Positions 7,795 through 15,396 of a stretch of DNA of 22,769 nt are shown piece by piece. This DNA is from Pseudomonadota bacterium. Its GTDB lineage: Bacteria > Pseudomonadota > Alphaproteobacteria > Rhizobiales > Hyphomicrobiaceae. The notes under the pieces were generated by a model. That model had not been told where the DNA came from. It did no database searches and was given only the letters and a program-made list of their open reading frames with translations. Position numbers and translations under genes: made by a program. The stretch's first letter is position 1. The number at the start of each line of letters is the position of its first letter. The stretch spans positions 1 through 22,769 of the forward strand of contig JAEWIJ010000139.1 of assembly GCA_023387235.1 (NCBI GenBank), given 5' to 3'.

Positions 7795-8883
7795 TTACTG
7801 ATCCGCGAGCGCGAGGCTCAATTGCTCTGATGCACTCTCATCGCGCGCGCCGAAGCTCGACAGCGTGACGCCGACGAGCCGGATACCCTTGCTCAGCGGA
7901 TAGACCGAGCGCATGAGCTGCACGCTTGCCTCGTGCAGCGCCTCGCGCGACGTAACGGGCGCGTCGAATGTCCGGCTGCGCGTCGCGATCTGGAAATCGG
8001 CATACTTGATCTTGACGGTCACCGTCCGCCCGAGCGCGCGCGTCTTCTCGCACCACGCCCATACATCGTCGGCCATCTCGCGGACGGCAGCCTCGATCTC
8101 GGCCGGCTCCAGGAGATCGTGCGAGAACGTCGTCTCCGAGCCCGAGGATTTGCGGGGCCGGTCCGGCACGACGGCGCGATGATCCTCCCCGCGCGCGAGG
8201 CCGTAGTACCACGGCCCGGACTTGCCGAAGTTCTGCTGTAGGAATTCGAGAGATTGCTGCTTGAGATCGGCGCCGGTGAAAATGCCGAGTCGGTTCATCT
8301 TCTCCGCGGTCACCGGGCCGACCCCGTGAAACCTCCCGACCGGCAGATCGGCGATGAAGGCTTCGCCCGCACCCGGCGGGATCACGAACTGGCCATTGGG
8401 CTTGCGGTGATCGGAGGCGAGCTTCGCCAGAAACTTATTGTACGAGATGCCGGCCGAGGCCGTGAGCTGCGTCTCTTCGAGAATGCGCGCGCGGATTTCG
8501 CTAGCGGTCGCCGAGGCCGTCGGAATGGCGCGCAGGTTTTCGCTCACGTCGAGGTAGGCTTCGTCGAGCGAGAGCGGCTCGATGAGCGGTGTGTAAGCGG
8601 CGAAGATCGCACGGATCTGCTGCGATACCGCGCGGTAGACCTCGAAGCGCGGCTTGACGAAAATGAGCTCGGGGCACTTCCTGAGCGCCGTGCTCGACGG
8701 CATGGCCGAGCGCACACCGAATTCTCGCGCCTCGTAGCTGGCCGCTGCCACCACGCCGCGCGCGGCGCCATGTCCGACCGCGACCGGGCGCCCGCGCAGC
8801 GCCGCATCGTCGCGCTGCTCGACGGACGCATAGAAAGCGTCCATGTCGATGTGGATGATTTTGCGGACGGGCGCTTCGCTCAT
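7795..8883 (-). CDS. dinB: DNA polymerase IV (Y-family translesion polymerase)
   Basis: This is a 362-residue, full-length Y-family polymerase that copies past DNA lesions with low fidelity. The palm motif HIDMDAFYASVEQ supplies Asp13, and SLDEAYLDVSE supplies Asp107 and Glu108, the metal-binding catalytic residues. GISYNKFLAK and a helix-hairpin-helix segment (FHGVGPVTAEKMNRLGI) follow, then the little-finger domain. The C-terminal QLSLAL fits a sliding-clamp-binding motif. An in-frame start exists upstream at 9015, but ATG 8883 is preferred. The protein then begins where family members do, and the SOS box at 8909-8923 would otherwise lie inside the gene. It is divergent from the ferredoxin reductase gene. 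Expression should be induced by DNA damage through LexA. Confidence 0.97.
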   Translation of the reverse strand: MSEAPVRKIIHIDMDAFYASVEQRDDAALRGRPVAVGHGAARGVVAAASYEAREFGVRSAMPSSTALRKCPELIFVKPRFEVYRAVSQQIRAIFAAYTPLIEPLSLDEAYLDVSENLRAIPTASATASEIRARILEETQLTASAGISYNKFLAKLASDHRKPNGQFVIPPGAGEAFIADLPVGRFHGVGPVTAEKMNRLGIFTGADLKQQSLEFLQQNFGKSGPWYYGLARGEDHRAVVPDRPRKSSGSETTFSHDLLEPAEIEAAVREMADDVWAWCEKTRALGRTVTVKIKYADFQIATRSRTFDAPVTSREALHEASVQLMRSVYPLSKGIRLVGVTLSSFGARDESASEQLSLALADQ

Positions 8884-8908
8884 GGCGCGGATACATCTAG
8901 CATGGCTG

Positions 8909-8923
8909 GAACGGACAGTGAAC
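8909..8923 (-). promoter_or_regulatory. LexA SOS box, GTTC-N7-GTTC
   Basis: Read on the minus strand the site is GTTCACTGTCCGTTC, an exact match to the direct-repeat LexA box known in alphaproteobacteria (GTTC-N7-GTTC). It sits 26-40 bases upstream of the chosen dinB ATG, a normal operator position. dinB is a standard SOS gene, so motif, spacing and context agree. The divergent reductase gene starts about 120 bases away on the other side and need not be controlled by it. Confidence 0.88.
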
Positions 8924-9041
8924 CAAGCTCGCGGGCTTGTGCACCGCTCTGCAATTTCGCAGACCGGTTGTGTGCGGCGACGATGTGCCGATGCGCGGTG
9001 CCTCCGCGCTATCATCGCCGCATCATGAAAGGGGGAACGCG

Positions 9042-10208
9042 TTGAGCATTCTGATCGTCGGCGCCGGGCACGCGGGCGGGGCCGTTGCGGCGAACCTGCG
9101 CCAGCTCGGCTCGGACGCGCCCATCATTGTTGCCGGTGACGAGCCGCACTTGCCCTACCAGCGCCCGCCGCTCTCCAAGGCCTGGCTCAAGGGCGATGTC
9201 GCGTTCTCCGCCGTCGGCCTGCGCCCGCAGAGCTATTACGACCAGCGCAATATCAGCTTGCAACTTGGTAAGCGCGTCACGGTGATCGATCGCGACGCGC
9301 GGGCGATCGAGCTCGCGAGCGGCGAAAGCCTTGCCTACGAAAAGCTTATACTCGCAACCGGCGCACGCGCGCGGCGTCTTGGATTGGCGGGCGAGGACCT
9401 GCCCAATGTGCACGTGCTGCGCACGATCGCCGATGCCGATCGCTTCAAGGCCGGCCTCGTTGCCGGCCAGCGCCTCGTCGTGATCGGTGGCGGTTATATC
9501 GGCCTCGAAGCGGCAGCCTCGGCGCGCATCAAGGGCATGAAGGTCGTCGTGATAGAACGCGAGGCGCGCTTGCTCGCGCGCGTCGCATCGCCGCCGATCT
9601 CGGCCTTCATGCAGGGCTTTCACGAACGGCAGGGTGTGAGGTTCAGGCTAGAGATGGGCGTTACCGGCTTCGAGCTGGGCGATGGGCGCGTCACTGGCGT
9701 CGCGTTGAGCGACGGACAGACCGCACCGGCCGACATGGTGCTCGTCGGCGTCGGCGCTGTGCCCGACATCGCACTTGCCGAAGCGGCCGGCATTGCGTGC
9801 CGCAATGGCATCTGCGTCGATCTCGAAGCACGCACCAGCGATGCGGATATCTTCGCCATCGGCGATTGCACGGAGCGGCCGCTGCCGCACTACGGCTGCC
9901 GCGTGCGGCTTGAAAGTGTGGCGAGCGCACTAGAGCAGGCGCGCCAGGTCGCCGCGGCAATCTGTGGTGCCAAGGCGCCGGTGCCCGAGGTGCCGTGGTT
10001 CTGGTCGGACCAGTACGAAGTGAAACTTCAGATCGCCGGGCTGCCGATCGGCGCGACTCGATTCGAAGTGCGCGGCGACGTCGAGCAAGGCAAATTCGCC
10101 GTCGCGCATCTCGATGACGGTGGCCGCCTGTGTGCCGTCGAGGCTGTCAATGCGCCGGCCGAATACATGGCGGGGCGCGCGACCATCGGGAAGGAGCGCG
10201 CCGGCTGA
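9042..10208 (+). CDS. FAD/NAD-dependent ferredoxin reductase
   Basis: The product is a 388-residue flavoprotein of the BphA4/putidaredoxin-reductase type. It has the FAD-binding GAGHAG motif at the very N-terminus (residues 7-12), PYQRPPLSKAWL, ATGARARRL, a second NAD(H)-binding motif VIGGGYIGLEAA, and the FAD-contact segment DIFAIGDC. The C-terminal reductase domain includes WFWSDQYEVKLQIAGLP. Such enzymes pass electrons from NADH to a [2Fe-2S] ferredoxin feeding a P450 or dioxygenase. No ferredoxin or oxygenase gene is in this window, so the partner is elsewhere. The TTG start at 9042 is chosen for its AAAGGGGGA ribosome site 6 bases upstream and because the FAD motif must lie near the N-terminus. 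In-frame ATGs upstream (8937, 8991) have no ribosome site. Confidence 0.93.
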   Translation: MSILIVGAGHAGGAVAANLRQLGSDAPIIVAGDEPHLPYQRPPLSKAWLKGDVAFSAVGLRPQSYYDQRNISLQLGKRVTVIDRDARAIELASGESLAYEKLILATGARARRLGLAGEDLPNVHVLRTIADADRFKAGLVAGQRLVVIGGGYIGLEAAASARIKGMKVVVIEREARLLARVASPPISAFMQGFHERQGVRFRLEMGVTGFELGDGRVTGVALSDGQTAPADMVLVGVGAVPDIALAEAAGIACRNGICVDLEARTSDADIFAIGDCTERPLPHYGCRVRLESVASALEQARQVAAAICGAKAPVPEVPWFWSDQYEVKLQIAGLPIGATRFEVRGDVEQGKFAVAHLDDGGRLCAVEAVNAPAEYMAGRATIGKERAG

Positions 10209-10233
10209 GCGGCGTCCACGACGTCAGGGGACG

Positions 10234-11136
10234 TCAGAGAAACGACATCGGCCTTGTCTTGGCGCGCGTGCGGGCGAGCGCCATGAGCTTGCCGCCGTCG
10301 AGCGGCACAGGGCGGCGGAATTCCGCCTCGGCGGCCGCGACGTCGGGGAGGCTGCGGGCAATGATCTCGTCGAGCCGGTCGGTCATGAGGTCGCTGTGCA
10401 GCGCGCGCCAGAAGGCGACGCTCTCGTCGCGATAGGTGCGCACGAGCCGCTCGACGAGCCGGCGGTCGTCATACGAGCGCGGATTGAAGAGCTGGAAGGC
10501 GATGGCGAGCTTGTCGTCGAGCGTCGGTCGGTGCGTGTGCCACGTCGCGCGACCGTCGCGGAACAGCGAGGCGCGCATGGTCGTGAAGTTGTTGCCGGTG
10601 AAGATGATCGGCATGCCGCTGTCGTCGAAATTGCGCGGCTCCTGCGTATCGGCAAGCTGCTGGAGCTGATGGGTGACGAGGAGGCTGTTGATGGTCTTGC
10701 CCATCTGGCTGTCGGCGGCGGAAATCGAAAGATCGAAGTCGTCGGCGACGATAGCGATGCGAAGTTTTCTGGCGCGAGAGGTCTCGGCCGCGAAGCTCAT
10801 GAACTCGTCGAGGACGGCGCTGGCGCCGCCCTCGTGCTCGCTCGCCAGCATCGAGGCCGGCAGCAGCGCCACCGCGAAGCCGTAACGCAGCGAGGCGTCC
10901 GTTGCCGAAACGGTTTTGCCGGTGCCGCGCGCGCCCTGGATGATCAGATAGCGCTCCACGCGGCCCTTGAGCGATGGCAGCACCTGCTTGAAGAGGTGAC
11001 GGCGTATGGCGCGCTCGAGCTCGTCGAAGATCACGCCCTCCGGACAGAGATACTGCCCCGGCATCCGGATAAGTCCGGCAAAGGGCGTCGGCGTCGCAGG
11101 CGGCGTGCTGGGCGCCAGGTTCGTGATCCGGGACAT
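10234..11136 (-). CDS. Rubisco-activase-like AAA+ ATPase
   Basis: The product is a 300-residue cytosolic AAA+ ATPase. It has Walker A GARGTGKT (68-75), Walker B IVADDFD (129-135), the helix TINSLLVTHQLQQLAD, and sensor/arginine-finger segment IIFTGNNFTTM... LFRDGR (177-196). This order of segments closely parallels Rubisco activase: an acidic Walker B, a T-[IV]-N helix ending in LAD/IAD, then TGN[DN]F-T and IRDGR/FRDGR. No Rubisco gene is visible here, and Rca-like ATPases occur in bacteria without any, so the client protein is unknown. The ATG at 11136 has a GGAGGA ribosome site about 8 bases upstream. It converges on the reductase gene with a 25-base gap. Confidence 0.85.
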   Translation of the reverse strand: MSRITNLAPSTPPATPTPFAGLIRMPGQYLCPEGVIFDELERAIRRHLFKQVLPSLKGRVERYLIIQGARGTGKTVSATDASLRYGFAVALLPASMLASEHEGGASAVLDEFMSFAAETSRARKLRIAIVADDFDLSISAADSQMGKTINSLLVTHQLQQLADTQEPRNFDDSGMPIIFTGNNFTTMRASLFRDGRATWHTHRPTLDDKLAIAFQLFNPRSYDDRRLVERLVRTYRDESVAFWRALHSDLMTDRLDEIIARSLPDVAAAEAEFRRPVPLDGGKLMALARTRAKTRPMSFL

Positions 11137-11560
11137 GCGTCGATCCTCCAGGGCGTCCGGGCCGGGACGCAGTGCAACCGCGGATCACGGCGCCAGATTC
11201 GCCTCGCAGCGGCAATATTCTACCTAAGGTTGATCCACAGCATCGATGACCTGCAACACCGATGGATGCGATTCTGCGCCGCTCTTCCACTCGTCGTACC
11301 CATCATGCAACTCATGCGGGAATTAGGAAACGCCGCCAGACGATGCTGTTGATGCCAGGAAGGGGCGGCTCGATCGTCAATAATGCCGACTTTTTCGAGC
11401 TTGAGCGGCAGTGATGGTGGGAAGGTGTGGCTAAATTCCCTCATAGCGTGTGGAACACCAGACTGCACGTAGACCGCGAGATGGCGAATCGTTACTCTAC
11501 TTTTGCGTGTGTGCCCTGGGGCGGGCTGAAGCCCCGTATCTCCATCGGATGAGAGAGCAG
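11137..11560. other. 424-base gene-free region
   Basis: The stretch lies between the AAA+ ATPase (minus) and a small secreted protein (plus), so it should contain both promoters. It is locally richer in A/T than the genes around it. An 82-codon minus-strand frame (11220-11468) has irregular codon use, no family motifs and no ribosome site, and I do not call it. A short GC hairpin (11518-11522 with 11531-11535) precedes the plus-strand gene. No recognisable RNA gene or operator was found. Confidence 0.4.
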
Positions 11561-11893
11561 ATGAAAAAGTTGCTATTGGTGGTTGCAGCCTGTGTCATTG
11601 CGAGCCCGGCCTATGCGCAGATTGCGTCGCGCGGCAGTGTTGTGAACTCCGCGAGGGTCGAGCAGGCGGCGGGCGCCTTCGCCTTCAGCCAGGTCGCCCA
11701 GGGCGAGCGCGCCACGATCGAATCGCCGCGCAATGACCCGCTCGTTCGCATCGAGCCCGGTGCGTTCGTGATGCCGTACATCAACGACTCCTTCAACGCG
11801 TCGCGCGGCGGTGACGTGCGCGTCTACGATCCGGTCGGCTCGTTCATCGACGAGACGCGCATTGTTGTCGATGTCCAGGGCTACATCCCCTGA
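11561..11893 (+). CDS. Small secreted protein of unknown function
   Basis: The product is 110 residues. Residues 1-20 are a clear Sec signal peptide (basic MKK, hydrophobic core, cleavage after AYA). The mature part is rich in Ser, Ala, Val and Asn and has no cysteine, lipobox or membrane segment. I recognise no domain. It precedes a curlin-repeat protein by 160 bases on the same strand, so an accessory role in surface fibres is possible, but it does not resemble CsgC or CsgH as I know them. ATG 11561 is chosen because it begins the signal peptide and follows a purine-rich GAGAGAGCAG stretch. An ATG 12 bases upstream is the alternative. Confidence 0.7.
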   Translation: MKKLLLVVAACVIASPAYAQIASRGSVVNSARVEQAAGAFAFSQVAQGERATIESPRNDPLVRIEPGAFVMPYINDSFNASRGGDVRVYDPVGSFIDETRIVVDVQGYIP

Positions 11894-11905
11894 GAGTGGC
11901 TCTGG

Positions 11906-11941
11906 CGGCGTGTCGGTGCCATGGGGGACGCCGACACGCCG
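11906..11941. terminator. Strong hairpin after the small secreted protein
   Basis: An 11-bp perfect stem (11906-11916 with 11931-11941) encloses a 14-base loop, starting 12 bases after the stop codon. There is no T-run, so it may slow or protect the 3' end of the transcript rather than act as a classical terminator. That could set different levels for this gene and the curlin-like gene downstream. Confidence 0.45.
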
Positions 11942-12053
11942 TCAACTCCGAGCCATTGCGCGATGTCGCGCGCCGCAGCGGTGCAAACCATTGCCCTGCA
12001 TTTGCGCGTCTCCGCGATCGATCAGTCGTGACGTAGTCATCAAAGGATATTCG

Positions 12054-12509
12054 ATGCGACATGCAGCAGCCGGCGCCGTCGCTCTCATGCTTTTTTCAGC
12101 AAGTGCCGTACATGGCGATACGCTCATGATCGATCAGACCGCGTGGCTCAACTACGCGATCATCGTGAATGCGTCGAAGGAAGGCTCCGACGTGCGGCTC
12201 GGCCAGCACGGGACGATCAACGGCATTTCCTCGGTCCAGATCAGCACGCCGGGCGATGCTCAGATCTGGACGCACCAGCGCGGACGGAAGAACACCGCCG
12301 TCATCCATCAGTCGGGATGGAACACGATCTCGACCGTCGTGCAGGAGGGACCCGGGCGCTTCAATGGCAGCACGGACCTGCCGACGAAGTACATCGGGCA
12401 GAGTACCGACGAGGGTTACCTCTCCTACTTCGCTTCAGGCGGCTTCAGTCTCGTCACGCTGACGGACGGCAACCACACTTGGATCAGCCGCTTCGGCCGT
12501 TCGCGCTGA
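12054..12509 (+). CDS. Secreted curlin-repeat protein
   Basis: The product is 151 residues with a signal peptide in residues 1-21. The mature region carries curlin-type repeats of the form Q-x-G-x2-N-x5-Q. The clearest are at 51-62 (Gln51, Gly53, Asn56, Gln62) and 75-86 (Gln75, Gly77, Asn80, Gln86). A degenerate copy spans 28-39 and a shifted one 86-97. Residues 98-151 lack the repeat. Curlin subunits (CsgA/CsgB) are secreted through CsgG and assemble into amyloid surface fibres. With so few repeats and a non-repeat tail, this looks more like a minor, nucleator-type or divergent subunit. No csgE, csgF or csgG is in the window. AAAGGA lies 6 bases before the ATG. Confidence 0.75.
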   Translation: MRHAAAGAVALMLFSASAVHGDTLMIDQTAWLNYAIIVNASKEGSDVRLGQHGTINGISSVQISTPGDAQIWTHQRGRKNTAVIHQSGWNTISTVVQEGPGRFNGSTDLPTKYIGQSTDEGYLSYFASGGFSLVTLTDGNHTWISRFGRSR

Positions 12510-12618
12510 GGAGGCATGCCGTGCGACGCGTGATGCAGACAATCACCCGCGCCGCGGCAAGGGATCGACGGATTTCAGACTGGCGATGGTCTGACGCATG
12601 CCGAGGGGACTGCGCTCG

Positions 12619-14061
12619 ATGACGCTCTTCATCTCGAACAAACGGCGTGCAGGCGTTCTTCGCCTAGCCGTGCTCGCGTGCGCGGCAATGATCGCCGGTG
12701 CGCCGGGCGACGTTTGGGCCGCGGACGCGGAAGCGCCACCGCCCGCCGCCGCGTCGCTCAAGGATGCCGGCGACAAAGTGTGCCGAGCCTTCGGACCGGG
12801 CTACACCGCCGTCGGCACGACGGGCCTCTGCGCCAAAGTGGGCGGCGGCATCCTCGTCTACGCGGGCAAGGAATTCACGGATCGCGATATCGTCATGATC
12901 GGGCAGCGCATTCCGACGCTGTTCGGCACCGGCGCCGGAGCGCCCATCGTCTACTATCACAAGGACGATGTGAGCAATGAGACGAAGAATTCGAGTGCTG
13001 GCGCCTTCGTCTTCGCGCAGATGATGCTGCAGACGCGGCGAGAGGACGTCGGGCTGCTGCGCGCCTTCGTGCGCATCGCGGCCGATGCCCGGACGAACTA
13101 TGCCGATGACGGCGACGTCAGCGTCGATCTGCGGAAGATCGAGGATTCCTACTACTACGGCGCACTCGACGAAGGCTGGGTGCAGTGGAACGGGCTCAAG
13201 ATCGGCGTGCAGCCCTCCATGTTCGGCTTCAACAGGCTGCCGAACGTCGTGACGCCGGGTTACACCTCGATCGTCAACACGCTGAGCGCATCCTACACGC
13301 TCGGACTCTCGCGCAATGCGTCGCTCAGCGTCGCCTTCGAGGATCCCGAGCGGCGGAGCATGGGCGACGGCATTCTGGCGCGCCCGAGCAGGGGCGATTT
13401 TCCGGACATCGTTGCCATGGCCCGCATCGCGACGCCCTCGACCCTCTATCATTTCTCCGGTGCCATCCACCGTGTCGACGATCACGTCATGAAGGATTTC
13501 ATCGGCGGTGAGGAGCAGAGCGTGTGGGGATGGGCGGTGTCCGCCGGCCTCCAGTCGCGGATCAAGTGGGAGGACCTCATCGGCACCACGGGCGCGGGTG
13601 TCTACGGCCGCCTCGGTCTCACGGCAGCTTATGCCTCAGGTGCGCCCGGCTATCTCGGCATTCCCTTCTTCGCCCCGGACTACATCGCGGGCGGCGACGG
13701 CATGATCTACAATTCCAAAGGATGGTCCGCGCTCGCGTCGTACGAGCACATGCTGGCGCCGCGCGTGAAGCTCGCCCTGACGGCATCCTATTTCAGCGTG
13801 TCGATGCATTCGGATGGCGAGCCCGTCTTCCCGGACGTCGATCCCAACGTCGACCCGTTGCCCGGCCTATCATTCGAGGTGGACGTGCGCGGCGCGGTGC
13901 TCCAGGCGGGCATCGAGTACATGCCGTGGCCCGATCTCGTCCTCGGCATCGAGGGCGGCTACACGACCACCGAGGCCAAGGGCAAATACGTCGGCGTCGG
14001 AGGCGACAAGGCGAGCGTGGGCTTCCCCCACGTCGGCGTCTACCTGCGCAAGTCGTTCTGA
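12619..14061 (+). CDS. Outer-membrane porin, Porin_2 (alphaproteobacterial) family
   Basis: The product is 480 residues and forms a passive channel for small solutes in the outer membrane. A signal peptide ends near residue 34 (VWA/ADA). It is followed by the family N-terminal signature VCRAFGPGYTAVGTTGLCAKVGG with its cysteine pair (Cys56, Cys72). The rest alternates short amphipathic strands with Gly/Asp-rich loops, and the protein ends in phenylalanine, the usual signal for beta-barrel assembly. ATG 12619 is preferred over the in-frame ATG at 12598 because GAGGGGA lies about 10 bases before it and the signal peptide starts better there. It follows the curlin-like gene by 109 bases. The family is confident; substrate preference is unknown. 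Confidence 0.9.
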   Translation: MTLFISNKRRAGVLRLAVLACAAMIAGAPGDVWAADAEAPPPAAASLKDAGDKVCRAFGPGYTAVGTTGLCAKVGGGILVYAGKEFTDRDIVMIGQRIPTLFGTGAGAPIVYYHKDDVSNETKNSSAGAFVFAQMMLQTRREDVGLLRAFVRIAADARTNYADDGDVSVDLRKIEDSYYYGALDEGWVQWNGLKIGVQPSMFGFNRLPNVVTPGYTSIVNTLSASYTLGLSRNASLSVAFEDPERRSMGDGILARPSRGDFPDIVAMARIATPSTLYHFSGAIHRVDDHVMKDFIGGEEQSVWGWAVSAGLQSRIKWEDLIGTTGAGVYGRLGLTAAYASGAPGYLGIPFFAPDYIAGGDGMIYNSKGWSALASYEHMLAPRVKLALTASYFSVSMHSDGEPVFPDVDPNVDPLPGLSFEVDVRGAVLQAGIEYMPWPDLVLGIEGGYTTTEAKGKYVGVGGDKASVGFPHVGVYLRKSF

Positions 14062-14078
14062 TCGGGGGAGCGGGCGCG

Positions 14079-14113
14079 CGGAGAAGCACGGTCGGGGCTG
14101 GCGTGCTTCTCCG
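14079..14113. terminator. Bidirectional terminator-like hairpin
   Basis: A 12-bp perfect stem (14079-14090 with 14102-14113) with an 11-base loop sits between the ends of the convergent porin and hydroxyacid dehydrogenase genes. That position suits a shared terminator. No T-run follows on either strand. Confidence 0.55.
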
Positions 14114-14131
14114 TGTCGCCGCGTGCGGCCG

Positions 14132-15175
14132 TCACGAGTTCGGGCCGCGCTCCATGGAGACTGGCTGCCAGCGCCTGAGACCGCTCGCGGGCAGCACTGT
14201 CGGGTTGACGCACGACATGGGCCAACGTCCGCTGAGCACGAGCGCCAGCTCCTGTCCGACGCGGCGCTTGCGTGCCGGATCGAAGCGCGCCGAGGCCGAG
14301 GCATTGTGCGGCGAGAGAATGACATTGCTCATCTTCAAAAGCGGATTGTCCGGCTTCGGCGGCTCGACCTCGAACACATCGAGGCCAGCGCCTGCGATCC
14401 AGCCTTCCTGAAGCGCCTTGATCAGCCCGCTTTCCACAACTGTCGGCCCGCGCCCGGTATTCACGAAGATCGCCGTCTTCTTCATCTGGCGGAAGTGCTT
14501 CTCCTTGAGGAAGCCCACGGCCTCGGGCGTCGCCGGTAGATGCATCGAGACGAAGTCGGACTTGGCGAGCAGCTCGGAAAGGCTCGCCGGCTCGACGCCA
14601 TGCGCGGAGATGGCAAGCTCGTCGAGGAAGGGATCGTGCGCCATGAGATGCAGGCCGAAAGCCTTGGCGCGTGCCGCGGTGGCACGGGCCACGCGGCCGA
14701 AGGCGATGAAGCCGAGCGTCTGGCCCTGCAGGCGCGGCACCTGGAGCACCTGCGGCCGCCCTTCCGTCCAGCGGCCCTCGCGCACCATGCGGTCCTGCTC
14801 CAGCGCGCGGCGATGGGCGGCGAGCAGCAGCATCATGGCGTGGTCGGCGACTTCCTCGATGAAGGTGTCCGGGCAGTTCGTGACGGGAATGCCCTTCTCC
14901 GTCGCGGCGGCGACATCGACGTAATCGACGCCGACGGTGCCGAGCGCGATGAGCTTGCACTTGTCGAGCGCCTGGATCATGGGGCGCGTGAACTTCATGG
15001 CTTTGGCATAGACCGCATCGACGCCCTTGGCGGCCGCGATGAAGCCCTCTTCCGTCGCCGGGCACTCGATGATCTCGGCGTCGAGGCCCTCGAGCGCCTC
15101 GGTCTCGTAGCCGTAGCCGCCGCCGGAGACCGTGAACGAGGCGCCGACGGGCGTGAGGATTTTGAACTTGGGCAT
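14132..15175 (-). CDS. D-isomer-specific 2-hydroxyacid dehydrogenase
   Basis: The product is a 347-residue NAD(P)-dependent oxidoreductase of the D-2-hydroxyacid dehydrogenase/phosphoglycerate dehydrogenase family. The catalytic triad is present: Arg242 in NTGRGPTVV, a Glu in FEVEPP (about 268-273) and His290 in LSPHNAS. The nucleotide-binding loop reads FIAFGRVAR (156-164), where the usual GxGxxG is GLGRIG-like. Here the first and last glycines are both alanine, which may alter cofactor binding or choice. ATG 15175 has AGGGAGT about 7 bases upstream, and the longer frame to 15349 has no family match. It is divergent from the zinc alcohol dehydrogenase over a 221-base shared promoter region, suggesting linked regulation. 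The substrate is unknown. Confidence 0.92.
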   Translation of the reverse strand: MPKFKILTPVGASFTVSGGGYGYETEALEGLDAEIIECPATEEGFIAAAKGVDAVYAKAMKFTRPMIQALDKCKLIALGTVGVDYVDVAAATEKGIPVTNCPDTFIEEVADHAMMLLLAAHRRALEQDRMVREGRWTEGRPQVLQVPRLQGQTLGFIAFGRVARATAARAKAFGLHLMAHDPFLDELAISAHGVEPASLSELLAKSDFVSMHLPATPEAVGFLKEKHFRQMKKTAIFVNTGRGPTVVESGLIKALQEGWIAGAGLDVFEVEPPKPDNPLLKMSNVILSPHNASASARFDPARKRRVGQELALVLSGRWPMSCVNPTVLPASGLRRWQPVSMERGPNS

Positions 15176-15310
15176 ATCGTACTCCCTGTGGCGCCGAGGT
15201 CGGCTGCATGATTGTTTTGACGGCGGAACCTGCCATGCCGCACTGGCCAAAGGCAATGGGCGGGCCCGTAGCGCACGCCTGTGTTTCCGGTTTCGCGTGA
15301 CGCTCTCCTG

Positions 15311-15338
15311 CTGACAAGTGCCCCCGAGGCGATAGAGT
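15311..15338 (+). promoter_or_regulatory. Possible promoter of the alcohol dehydrogenase operon
   Basis: CTGACA (15311-15316), 16 bases, then TAGAGT (15333-15338) make a moderate -35/-10 pair about 60 bases before the alcohol dehydrogenase ATG. It lies in the 221-base region shared with the divergent hydroxyacid dehydrogenase. No clear operator was found. Confidence 0.3.
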
Positions 15339-15396
15339 AGACGGCACAATAAAACGCCGCGCCAACGAAGAATGCGGCAGGGCAGAGGAGGAAGCC

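Noticed and set aside
10220..10237. Tandem GACGTCAG repeated at 10-base spacing
   Set aside because: It sits in the 25-base gap between two convergent gene ends and overlaps a stop codon, so chance or decay is more likely than regulation.
11220..11468. 82-codon minus-strand frame
   Set aside because: Irregular codon use, no ribosome site and no recognisable motif; it lies in a likely promoter region.
12510..12618. Short reading frames between the curlin-like gene and the porin
   Set aside because: An ATG with a GAGGAGG-like site at about 12516 stops after five codons; nothing suggests a gene.
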